Part shown: positions 6,601 to 13,149 of the stretch, piece by piece
Layout of the letters: every line of letters starts with the position of its first letter
Numbering within the stretch: position 1 is the stretch's first letter
From: Bacillota bacterium
Lineage (GTDB): Bacteria > Bacillota_I > Bacilli_A > RF39 > UBA660
DNA length: 13,149 nt
NCBI GenBank assembly: GCA_023391185.1
Contig: JAEWBI010000011.1
Location: 1 to 13,149 of the forward strand
Reading direction: 5' to 3'
Translations under genes and position numbers: made by a program
Notes under the pieces: generated by a model
The model's input: only the letters and a program-made list of their open reading frames with translations
The model's database searches: none
Told to the model about the DNA's origin: nothing

Positions 6601-8658
6601 ATGAATTATCAAAAAAGACTAGATGAAATGCTAGAAAAAGTATCTACAAAAGAGGAAACTCCTAAGTTACTACTACATGCTTGCTGCGCTCCATGTTCTA
6701 GTTACTGTATAGAATACTTAGCTAATTACTTTGAAATAACAATATATTACTATAACCCTAATATTGAACCATTTGAAGAATTTGATAGAAGAGCTAATGA
6801 AATGAAGAGATTTCTTAGCACTTTTGAAACTAAAAATAAAGTTAATTGTGTTATAGAACACTATGATAATGCTGAATTTGAAGATGTAATAAAAGGGCAT
6901 GAAAATGATGCAGAAGGAAGTAATAGATGTTTTATTTGTTATAGACTTCGTATGGAAGCAGCTGCTAGATATGCTAAAGAACATGATTTTGATTATTTTA
7001 CAACCACCTTATCGGTTAGTCCTTATAAAAACAGTAACAAGTTAAATGAAATTGGCGAAGAATTAGAAAAAGAATTAGGAATTAAATATCTATATGCTGA
7101 CTTTAAGAAAAAAAATGGTTATAAAAGAAGTGTTGAGCTTGCTAAGGAATATGACTTATATCGCCAAGATTATTGTGGTTGCAAATATTCAAAACTTGCC
7201 AAAGAAAAAAGAGAATTGTTAAAAAATGAAAAAGATTTAGCTTCAAAAGTAGAAGAACCTAAAAAAGAAGAAGTAAAACCTGATGTTGCCAATTTATATA
7301 ATAATTCTTATAATAAAACAGTAATAAAAGAAAAGAAAAAAGATAAAGATCCAGACATGTTTAAATTTCATGATATAAAGAAAAGAGATACTAAAAGATT
7401 TGCTATTTTTAAGGCACTATGGAGTATTATTAAAATTGGAATACTAATTACAATACTTGCACTAGGTGTATATCTATTAGTTAAGGTTTTCCCTAAACAT
7501 AATGCTGTTTTGATTCCAACTGAAGATAGTAAAGCTACTATAAATGAATTATATATTTACGGTAACCATATGAATTTAAGAGGTAACTTAAATATCACTT
7601 CAGATAACGTTACAGATGTTAATCTTGTTATGATAGGTAGAAATAATAATGTAGAATATGATTTGAAATACACTGTCGAAAATGATAAAGTAGATTTTTA
7701 TATAGCTGACTCTTTAAATACAGGTTTTTTACTTGACAATATGTTAATAGATAATTATATTTTATTTATTAAGGTTGTTGCAGACAAAGAAAGTTTGTAT
7801 TATGCTTTAGACAATACTACAGATTACGATGATACAACATATTACGGAATATCTGATGATAATGTAAGTAAAAAGTTTATCATTACTAATGAATCAAAAT
7901 ATCATAGTATGGCTGTTAATATTAGTAAATCAACTGATGAAGTTTATGATGTTATTATAGATCCAGGACATGGGGGTTCAGATGTAGGTGCTTGTTATAA
8001 TAAGAAGTGTGAAACTGACTATACATTAGTACTTTCTAATTTACTAAAAGAAGATTTAGAAGATGCTGGTTTTAAAGTGGCATTAACTAGATCAAAAGAT
8101 GAGTGGATAGATAAATATGGTGAAGATGGACGTGTAACAAAAGCTTATGAAAGTAACGCAAAAATGTTAATCTCTATTCATTTAAATGCTAGTGATATAA
8201 TTCAAAATGGCTTTGAATTATATACTTCTAATAATATTGACTATGAATTTGCAAGAAACTTAGTATCTGAACTTGATAAAATAAGTGATTTTACTTATTC
8301 CTATAATCCATTTAGAAAAGTTGAACCTGGTATTTATACTAGAACTTTTAATGGAACAGATTTAAATAATCTTGCTAAAGAAGCAGATGAAAAAGAATTT
8401 GAACCTTTTAGTGTAAGTTTAAGTACAAATTATTATTTTATGATTAGAGAGACTGGTGGGTATATGACTGGAGCTTATGTTGATGGCAGAGACGATGAAG
8501 ATGCCAATCCATATGTTAACTCTAATAGAGGACTTGAAAGTTACATTTTAGAATTAGGATATATAACTAGTCAAACTGATTTAGACTATATTGATAAATA
8601 TAAAGAAGATTTTATGAAAAGTGTTAGTGAATCTATAACTTCATATTATAATAAATAA
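6601..8658 (+). CDS. Fusion of QueH epoxyqueuosine reductase with a membrane-anchored N-acetylmuramoyl-L-alanine amidase
   Basis: One uninterrupted frame with two unrelated enzymes. Residues 1-205 are a complete QueH, the metalloenzyme that reduces epoxyqueuosine to queuosine in tRNA. Visible motifs are HACCAPC (Cys 28, 29, 32), GSNRCFICYRLRM (Cys 110, 113) and YRQDYCGCKYS (Cys 192, 194). Residues 206-267 are a Lys/Glu-rich linker. Residues about 270-297 are one transmembrane helix with basic residues before it, which predicts the N-terminus inside and the C-terminus outside. Residues 300-447 are an extracellular region I do not recognise. Residues 448-684 are an Amidase_3 domain, which cleaves the bond between MurNAc and L-Ala of peptidoglycan. 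It has His457 in DPGHGG, Glu471, His527 in SIHLNA (zinc ligands) and Glu651 in LELGY (catalytic). About 85 residues (555-640) look like an insertion in the amidase. The ATG follows GAAAGGGG (6588-6595). The lipid kinase gene lies 27 bases upstream. Both catalytic domains look intact. An internal ATG at 7357 could make a separate amidase but lacks a good ribosome binding site. Confidence 0.93.
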   Translation: MNYQKRLDEMLEKVSTKEETPKLLLHACCAPCSSYCIEYLANYFEITIYYYNPNIEPFEEFDRRANEMKRFLSTFETKNKVNCVIEHYDNAEFEDVIKGHENDAEGSNRCFICYRLRMEAAARYAKEHDFDYFTTTLSVSPYKNSNKLNEIGEELEKELGIKYLYADFKKKNGYKRSVELAKEYDLYRQDYCGCKYSKLAKEKRELLKNEKDLASKVEEPKKEEVKPDVANLYNNSYNKTVIKEKKKDKDPDMFKFHDIKKRDTKRFAIFKALWSIIKIGILITILALGVYLLVKVFPKHNAVLIPTEDSKATINELYIYGNHMNLRGNLNITSDNVTDVNLVMIGRNNNVEYDLKYTVENDKVDFYIADSLNTGFLLDNMLIDNYILFIKVVADKESLYYALDNTTDYDDTTYYGISDDNVSKKFIITNESKYHSMAVNISKSTDEVYDVIIDPGHGGSDVGACYNKKCETDYTLVLSNLLKEDLEDAGFKVALTRSKDEWIDKYGEDGRVTKAYESNAKMLISIHLNASDIIQNGFELYTSNNIDYEFARNLVSELDKISDFTYSYNPFRKVEPGIYTRTFNGTDLNNLAKEADEKEFEPFSVSLSTNYYFMIRETGGYMTGAYVDGRDDEDANPYVNSNRGLESYILELGYITSQTDLDYIDKYKEDFMKSVSESITSYYNK

Positions 8659-8675
8659 TTCACATTAAAGACACA

Positions 8676-8717
8676 TACATATGTAATAATATACCGGAAT
8701 AAGGAATTAGTAGGTGA
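8676..8717 (+). promoter_or_regulatory. Likely promoter region, palindrome and ribosome binding site ahead of the response regulator
   Basis: The 64-base gap contains the perfect palindrome TACATATGTA (8676-8685), TAATAAT at 8684-8690 as a possible -10 region and AGGTGA (8712-8717) 5 bases before the ATG. A TTCACA stands at 8659-8664 but at poor spacing. No terminator for the preceding gene is visible, so read-through from upstream is possible. Confidence 0.35.
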
Positions 8718-8722
8718 TATAA

Positions 8723-9385
8723 ATGAACATATTAATAGTTGATGATGAAACATTAATAAGAAATGTAATAAAAGAATATTCATCAAGTGAAGGATACCAT
8801 ATTTTTGAAGCGAGTGATGGTTTAGAAGCAATAGAGATGGTTAAAAACAATAATATTGATTTAGTTGTACTAGATGTTATGATGCCTAATTTAGATGGTT
8901 TTTCAGCATGTAAAGAAATTAAAAGAATCAAGAATATTCCAGTAATAATACTATCAGCAAGAAAAGAAGAATATGATAAGTTAGTTGGATTTGAACTTGG
9001 AATAGATGATTATATGACAAAACCATTTAGTCCAAAAGAACTAATGGCAAGGATAAAAGCTGTAAGTAAGAGAAATACTGTATCTGATGAATTTAAATAT
9101 GAAACACTTGTTATTAATTATGCTGGACATACTGTTACTATTGATGATGAAGAATTAAAGCTAACACCAAAAGAATATGAAATATTATGCTATTTAGTTC
9201 AAAATAAAAATATTGCGGTATCACGTGAAACAATTTTAAGTAAATTATGGGGATATAGTTTCTTTGGTGATGATCGAACTGTTGACACACATATAAAAAA
9301 ATTAAGAAACAATTTAGGAAAATATAGAGACTTAATTACTACGGTTCGTGGTATGGGATATAAATTTGAAATTAAAAATAAATAA
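8723..9385 (+). CDS. OmpR/PhoB-family response regulator
   Basis: A two-component transcription regulator, partner of the overlapping histidine kinase. The receiver domain (residues 1-115) has the acidic pair Asp7-Asp8, the phosphoacceptor Asp51 in VVLDVMMPN, Ser78 and Lys100 in MTKPF, all the residues needed for phosphorylation. The winged-helix DNA-binding domain (about 125-218) has the typical ELKLTPKEYEILCYL start, VSRETILSKLWG, the recognition-helix segment RTVDTHIKKLRNNLG and the wing ending TVRGMGYKFE. The length of 220 is standard. AGGTGA precedes the ATG. Candidate targets are its own promoter and the ABC transporter genes at 11151, which start right after this operon. This is inferred from position only. 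The signal is unknown. Confidence 0.96.
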   Translation: MNILIVDDETLIRNVIKEYSSSEGYHIFEASDGLEAIEMVKNNNIDLVVLDVMMPNLDGFSACKEIKRIKNIPVIILSARKEEYDKLVGFELGIDDYMTKPFSPKELMARIKAVSKRNTVSDEFKYETLVINYAGHTVTIDDEELKLTPKEYEILCYLVQNKNIAVSRETILSKLWGYSFFGDDRTVDTHIKKLRNNLGKYRDLITTVRGMGYKFEIKNK

Positions 9386-10817
9386 TATTGAAGATGAAGT
9401 ATTAAAAATCTTTGATAAAATAAAAAAAGTAAAAACAAATAGTTTGAAATTTAAAATATGGTCATATTTAATAATCTTTTCTATTTTGATTTTGCTTTTT
9501 CTTTGGATATTCCAAATATTATTCCTAAATAGTTTTTATGAAAGAGCTAAAGTAAAAGAGATAGGTAGTACAATAACTACCATAAAAACAACTTATGAAA
9601 ACAATACTTTGTATAATACGATTGATGAAGTGGCAAGAGATAATGGGATATGTATACAAATAATTACTAATAAGGCTATTGTATATGATTCTACATCCTT
9701 TAATAGAGGCTGTCTTCCAGATCAAACTGTAAAAGATTATAAGCAAGCTTTTATTAATAGTTTACTTGATGAAGAAACGTATAAACTTATTAATCCAAGA
9801 TATGATAATGAAGTGTTAATAAGAGCAATTAAACTTAATAATAATACATATGCTTTTGTAAGTACATCTCTAGAACCACTTGATTCAGCAATAGGGATAC
9901 TGCAGCATCAACTTATTATAGTAACTTTTGTAGTTTTACTTCTATCATTTATAGTAGCTTTCTTTATCTCAAAAAGAATAAGTAAACCTATAGAAAAAAT
10001 TAATAGAAGTGCAACTAAAATGAGTAGAGGCGATTATGAAACAAGATTTTATATTGATGAAGATATAGATGAATTAAATAACCTAGTAAATACTTTGAAC
10101 TTGACAACTAAAGAACTAAGTAAAACAGAAGAACTTAGAAGAGAACTTATGGCTAATGTTAGTCATGATTTAAAAACACCTCTTACTATGATAAAAGCAT
10201 ATGCTGAAATGGTTCGTGATTTAACATATAAAGATAAAAAGAAACGTGAAGAAAACTTAAATGTAATTATCGAAGAAACTGATCGTTTGAATGTTCTTGT
10301 TAATGATATTCTGGATTTATCTGTTCTTCAATCTAAAACAAATAATTTAAATATTACTACTTTTGATATTACAGATTTGATTAAGAATATTCTTAGAAGA
10401 TATCGTATTCTCGAACAAAATAGTCAGTATACTTTTATATTTAATTATAATAAAGAATTATTAATAAGTGCTGATCAACTTCGTATTGAGCAGGTAATAT
10501 ATAATTTACTTAATAATGCGGTAAATTATACTGGTAGTGATAAAAAAGTAACTATAAACATTATTGATAATGGTAATAGCAGTGCTAGAATTGAAATTGT
10601 AGATACTGGCAAGGGTATTAAAAAAGAAGAGATTAAACTTATTTGGAAGAAATATTACAAGGTTGATAAAACTCATAAGCGTGATAAAATTGGTACTGGT
10701 ATAGGTCTTTCAATAGTAGAAAATATTCTAATTAATCATAATTTGAAATATGGCGTGGATTCTATAATTAATAAAGGTACTACTTTCTGGTTCGAAGTTA
10801 ATAAAAGTAAAAAATGA
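9366..10817 (+). CDS. Sensor histidine kinase, membrane-bound, HAMP-HisKA-HATPase
   Basis: The kinase partner of the response regulator. Numbering from TTG 9366: cytoplasmic N-terminal stretch of about 30 residues, TM1 about 34-54, extracellular sensor about 55-182 with Cys96 and Cys116, TM2 about 183-202, HAMP about 203-250, HisKA with the phosphorylated His267 in NVSHDLKTPL, and an ATPase domain with the N-box NLLNNAVNY (Asn384), G1 DTGKGI (413-418), KYYKVDKTHKRD and G2 GTGIGL (443-448). All catalytic parts are present. The start is uncertain because no in-frame ATG exists near the N-terminus. TTG 9366, with a weak GGGA 7 bases upstream, overlaps the regulator by 20 bases and suits translational coupling. 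GTG 9348 is an alternative, and a TTG further in would remove the N-terminal stretch. The large sensor domain argues against the BceS intramembrane-sensing type. The stop TGA overlaps the next ATG. Confidence 0.93.
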   Translation: MKLKINNIEDEVLKIFDKIKKVKTNSLKFKIWSYLIIFSILILLFLWIFQILFLNSFYERAKVKEIGSTITTIKTTYENNTLYNTIDEVARDNGICIQIITNKAIVYDSTSFNRGCLPDQTVKDYKQAFINSLLDEETYKLINPRYDNEVLIRAIKLNNNTYAFVSTSLEPLDSAIGILQHQLIIVTFVVLLLSFIVAFFISKRISKPIEKINRSATKMSRGDYETRFYIDEDIDELNNLVNTLNLTTKELSKTEELRRELMANVSHDLKTPLTMIKAYAEMVRDLTYKDKKKREENLNVIIEETDRLNVLVNDILDLSVLQSKTNNLNITTFDITDLIKNILRRYRILEQNSQYTFIFNYNKELLISADQLRIEQVIYNLLNNAVNYTGSDKKVTINIIDNGNSSARIEIVDTGKGIKKEEIKLIWKKYYKVDKTHKRDKIGTGIGLSIVENILINHNLKYGVDSIINKGTTFWFEVNKSKK

Positions 10818-11062
10818 TACACTACTTAATAATTGTTAATTTAATTGCTTTTATTATATGTGGTTATGATAAAGTTATGGCTATTAAACACAAGTATAGA
10901 GTACCAGAAAATATACTACTGTTTTTGTCATTTATAGGCGGATGTATAGGTTTTGCTATTGGTATGTATATATTTAAACATAAGACAAAAAAACTTAAAT
11001 TCAGGCTATTAGAACCAATATTTGTATGCTTATGGATTTATATATTAATAAGGATGATTTAG
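10814..11062 (+). CDS. DUF1294 family small membrane protein
   Basis: An 82-residue integral membrane protein of the DUF1294 family, whose function is unknown. Family features seen: YDK near residues 18-20, RVPENILLFLSFIGGCIGFAIGM (about 29-51), the HKTKKLKF motif (about 56-63) and a final hydrophobic segment. Three membrane segments are likely (about 2-16, 33-54, 65-81). The length is close to the usual 85-90. Its ATG overlaps the TGA stop of the histidine kinase (ATGA at 10814-10817) and there is no independent ribosome binding site, so translation is probably coupled to the kinase. This is the last gene of the regulator-kinase operon, with the stop TAG (11060-11062) in the loop of a terminator. 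Tight coupling to a sensor kinase may mean a shared role at the membrane, but DUF1294 genes occur in many contexts. Confidence 0.9.
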   Translation: MIHYLIIVNLIAFIICGYDKVMAIKHKYRVPENILLFLSFIGGCIGFAIGMYIFKHKTKKLKFRLLEPIFVCLWIYILIRMI

Positions 11063-11074
11063 TCATCCTTTTTT
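11050..11074 (+). terminator. Intrinsic terminator ending the regulator-kinase-DUF1294 operon
   Basis: AAGGATGA (11050-11057) pairs perfectly with TCATCCTT (11063-11070) around a 5-base loop made largely of the DUF1294 stop codon. Six T (11069-11074) follow. It separates the two-component operon from the ABC transporter genes. Confidence 0.92.
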
Positions 11075-11106
11075 CTTCACTAAAATAACATTTATCCTCC
11101 ATTTTA

Positions 11107-11143
11107 TTTTCACACAATATTTATATTATTATAGTGAAAGGAG
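11107..11143 (+). promoter_or_regulatory. Promoter region of the ABC transporter genes with an inverted repeat
   Basis: After the terminator, 76 bases precede the permease. TTTCAC (11108-11113) and GTGAAA (11134-11139) form an inverted repeat with a 20-base gap that holds TA-rich candidates for the -10 box (TATTAT at 11124 or 11127, TATAGT at 11130). The right arm overlaps the ribosome binding site AAAGGAG (11137-11143). A further TTCAC stands at 11076-11080, 33 bases from the one at 11109. No good -35 box is present, which suits an activator-dependent promoter, possibly under the adjacent response regulator. Confidence 0.4.
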
Positions 11144-11150
11144 AGAAAGA

Positions 11151-12689
11151 ATGTATATTTTTAAAAATGCTTATTTAAATATTGCTAGAGCAAAAGGAAG
11201 AAATATATTAATAGGATTAATTATTATGGCTATTACTCTTGGTGCATGTATAACCATTACTATTAATAAGTCTGGTAATGCTTTAGTAGACAATTACAAA
11301 GAAAATAATCCATTAGAAACGTCCCTAAGTCTAGATACAATGTCATATAGAAATGCAACTGATGAGGAAAAAGAAACTTTTGAGTTACTTAATGTTGATA
11401 CTATTAATGAAATTGGTAATTTAGATATGGTAACTGGTTATTATTACACAGTTCAAAGTAGCTTAAATAGCGATGATATAGAGGCTATTAGCTATGATGA
11501 CTTATTTGCTAAACCAGGTGAAAGTGAGGAATCAAGTACAAATAGTAGTGATTCTAACAGTGATAGGCAGGTTCCTAATAATGGTGGAGGAAAAATGCCA
11601 TTTTCATCAGGAGACTATACTATAATTGCTTATTCAGATATATCTTATGATGAAGATTTTGTTGATGGAAATAAGAAAATTATTGATGGTTCAATGATTG
11701 ATAAAGAAAGTACAGAAAATGTAATCGTTATTAGTGAAGAACTTGCTGATCAAAATGATTTAAAAGTTGGAGATACTGTTACTTTTATAAATACTAATGA
11801 TGAAACAATTACTTATGACTATAAGATTGCAGGTATATATGAAATAGTTAATGATACTACTAGTTCTATGCCAGGCAGAATGCAAGGTAATAGTAGTAAC
11901 CAAATCTATACTAATATTTCTGTATTAAATCAAATTGTAGAAGATGATGGTACTGAAACAAGTTCATATTCAATGTTTAATAGTATTACATCAAATTTCT
12001 ATATAGCTTATGAAGATTTAGATAAATTTACTGAGGCTGTTAGAGAATTAGGTGTTAGTGATTATTATAATATTAAAACTAATGAAGATGAAATAACTGC
12101 AGCATTAGAACCAATTAAAAGTATTGCTAGTTTTTCATTTACATTCTTAATTGTTATATTAGTAGTTGGTGGCATTGTTCTTACAATTATTAACCTATTT
12201 AATATAAGAGAAAGAAAGTATGAAATAGGAGTTTTAAGAGCAATAGGAATGACTAAAATTAAAGTGACATTGCAGCTTGTTTCTGAAATATTTATGGTGG
12301 CTTTAATTGCTTTGATAGTAGGTACAACAGTTGGAACTATTTTATCGCAACCAGTAAGTAATTATATGCTTTCAAATGAAATAGAGAGTTATACTACAAG
12401 CCAAAATAATATAAGTGAAAATTTTGGTGGTGAAGGTTTCGTAAGACCTGGATTTAATGGTGGTCCAAATTCTTCAAGTACAAATAGTAATTCTTCAAAA
12501 CCAAGTGGCAATACACCTACTAATATAAGTGCTGATGATTATGTATCATCACTTGAAGTACATACTGATTTTATAACAATAATTGAACTTTTTGGAGTAA
12601 GTTTACTTCTTACAATAATAAGTGGTATAACTGCTGTTATGTTCGTAAATAAATATGAACCAAATAAGATACTGCAGAATAGGGGGTAG
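11151..12689 (+). CDS. ABC transporter permease, FtsX/MacB type
   Basis: A 512-residue permease of the MacB/LolC-like superfamily, whose members mediate mechanotransmission or export of peptides and lipids rather than classic channel transport. TM1 is about 17-39, followed by a large extracellular MacB-type domain (about 40-320), then TM2 about 323-350, the cytoplasmic coupling segment NIRERKYEIGVLRAIGMTK (351-369) that is the family hallmark, TM3 about 375-400, an extracellular loop of about 70 residues, TM4 about 473-500, and a short tail KYEPNKILQNRG. Two low-complexity stretches stand out: acidic/Ser/Asn 123-147 and Gly/Asn/Ser 424-458. The TM3-TM4 loop is usually short in this family, so its size here is odd. 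The ATG follows AAAGGAGAG. The ATPase gene starts 5 bases after the stop. The substrate cannot be told from sequence. The neighbouring two-component system suggests a stress- or peptide-responsive role. Confidence 0.93.
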   Translation: MYIFKNAYLNIARAKGRNILIGLIIMAITLGACITITINKSGNALVDNYKENNPLETSLSLDTMSYRNATDEEKETFELLNVDTINEIGNLDMVTGYYYTVQSSLNSDDIEAISYDDLFAKPGESEESSTNSSDSNSDRQVPNNGGGKMPFSSGDYTIIAYSDISYDEDFVDGNKKIIDGSMIDKESTENVIVISEELADQNDLKVGDTVTFINTNDETITYDYKIAGIYEIVNDTTSSMPGRMQGNSSNQIYTNISVLNQIVEDDGTETSSYSMFNSITSNFYIAYEDLDKFTEAVRELGVSDYYNIKTNEDEITAALEPIKSIASFSFTFLIVILVVGGIVLTIINLFNIRERKYEIGVLRAIGMTKIKVTLQLVSEIFMVALIALIVGTTVGTILSQPVSNYMLSNEIESYTTSQNNISENFGGEGFVRPGFNGGPNSSSTNSNSSKPSGNTPTNISADDYVSSLEVHTDFITIIELFGVSLLLTIISGITAVMFVNKYEPNKILQNRG

Positions 12690-12694
12690 AATTA

Positions 12695-13149
12695 ATGGCA
12701 ATACTAGAAATTAAAGATTTGAATTTTACATATGATGGAGAAAGATTCGTGTTAAAAGATATAAATATGAATTTTGAAAATGGGATTATGTATGGTATAT
12801 ATGGTAAAAGTGGTGCTGGAAAATCTACTCTACTTTCCTTACTTGCCGGTTTAGAAAAAACAAAAAATGGTACCATATTATATGATGGCCAAGATATAGA
12901 TTTTATTAGCCGTGAGAAATATCGTTCTAGTGCAGTAGGAATCATATTTCAAAGTTATAACTTATTACCTCAATATACAGCTTTAGAGAATGTAATACTT
13001 TCAATGAATATAAGTGGTATTAAAGAAGATAACAAAGAAGAAAAAGCACTAAGATTACTTGAAAAAGTCGGTATAGATTTTGATAAAGCAAAAAGAAGAG
13101 TTTTGCAATTATCAGGTGGTGAACAACAAAGAGTATCAATTGCTAGAGC
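12695..13149 (+). CDS. ABC transporter ATP-binding protein, MacB/LolD type (3' partial)
   Basis: The ATPase partner of the preceding permease, starting at ATG 12695 with AGGGGG (12681-12686) that overlaps the end of the permease gene. The first 151 codons are in the window and the frame is open to the end. Visible motifs are the Walker A GKSGAGKST (about 35-43), the Q-loop in FQSYNLLPQY (about 88-97) and the ABC signature LSGGEQQR (about 139-146) followed by VSIAR. Walker B, the D-loop and the H-loop lie beyond the window edge. The family places it with LolD/MacB/YknY-type ATPases that pair with FtsX-like permeases. The 5-base gap implies one operon and a stable permease-ATPase pair. Confidence 0.96.
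   Translation, partial: MAILEIKDLNFTYDGERFVLKDINMNFENGIMYGIYGKSGAGKSTLLSLLAGLEKTKNGTILYDGQDIDFISREKYRSSAVGIIFQSYNLLPQYTALENVILSMNISGIKEDNKEEKALRLLEKVGIDFDKAKRRVLQLSGGEQQRVSIAR

Noticed and set aside
6718..6984. Hydrophobic reading frame on the - strand within the QueH region
   Set aside because: It lies entirely in the well-supported QueH coding sequence, and a Phe/Ile-rich product is what the reverse of Lys/Asn-rich codons gives.
12637..12945. 102-codon - strand frame over the permease-ATPase junction
   Set aside because: It is antisense to the Walker A region of the ABC ATPase and the end of the permease, both clearly coding on the + strand.
1..13149. Mollicute code with TGA as tryptophan
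   Set aside because: Trp is encoded by TGG, no long frame needs TGA read-through, and the histidine kinase ends at a TGA that overlaps the next start. The window also encodes a peptidoglycan amidase and therefore points to a walled cell.
8723..13149. BceRS-BceAB-type bacitracin resistance module
   Set aside because: BceS kinases have almost no extracellular domain and BceB permeases have ten membrane helices. Here the kinase has a sensor of about 125 residues and the permease has four helices.
1..13149. Mobile elements, CRISPR arrays, tRNA or rRNA genes
   Set aside because: No transposase, integrase, regularly spaced repeats, cloverleaf or rRNA-like sequence was seen on either strand.

Overview
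The window is strongly AT-rich, densely packed DNA from a low-GC bacterium with a cell wall, most likely a Bacillota (Firmicutes) member such as an uncultured gut Bacilli or Clostridia relative. Support for this: strong AGGAGG-type ribosome binding sites, TTG starts, TATAAT promoters with the TGn extension, OmpR/HisKA two-component genes of the Firmicutes kind, and a peptidoglycan amidase. Translation fits the standard bacterial code: Trp is TGG, long frames are not interrupted by TGA, and one gene ends in TGA. The genus-level identity is not resolved.

Left part (1-3468). The tail of a + strand gene of unknown function ends in a QxxLF-type motif like those that bind the DNA sliding clamp. It converges on an unrecognised 503-residue protein on the - strand, and both stop codons sit in one shared bidirectional terminator. 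Next on the - strand is formate-tetrahydrofolate ligase (fhs), with its own promoter and terminator.

Middle part (3600-8658). Two + strand soluble proteins that I do not recognise (247 and 352 residues) each have their own promoter. They are followed by a lipid kinase of the diacylglycerol kinase catalytic-domain family. 27 bases later comes the most unusual gene of the window: a single 685-residue reading frame joining a complete cytoplasmic QueH (epoxyqueuosine reductase, tRNA queuosine synthesis) to a transmembrane helix and an extracellular zinc N-acetylmuramoyl-L-alanine amidase.

Right part (8723-13149). An OmpR-family response regulator, an overlapping histidine kinase and a coupled DUF1294 membrane protein form one operon that ends at a strong terminator. 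Directly behind it a second transcription unit encodes an FtsX/MacB-type ABC permease and its ATPase, which is cut by the window end before Walker B. The arrangement suggests a two-component system that senses something at the envelope and controls the neighbouring ABC system, but no binding data are available.

The genome is compact: at least four terminators include the stop codon of the gene they end, and predicted 5' leaders are very short. No tRNA, rRNA, CRISPR array, insertion sequence or integrase was seen. No gene-free stretch exceeds about 150 bases.
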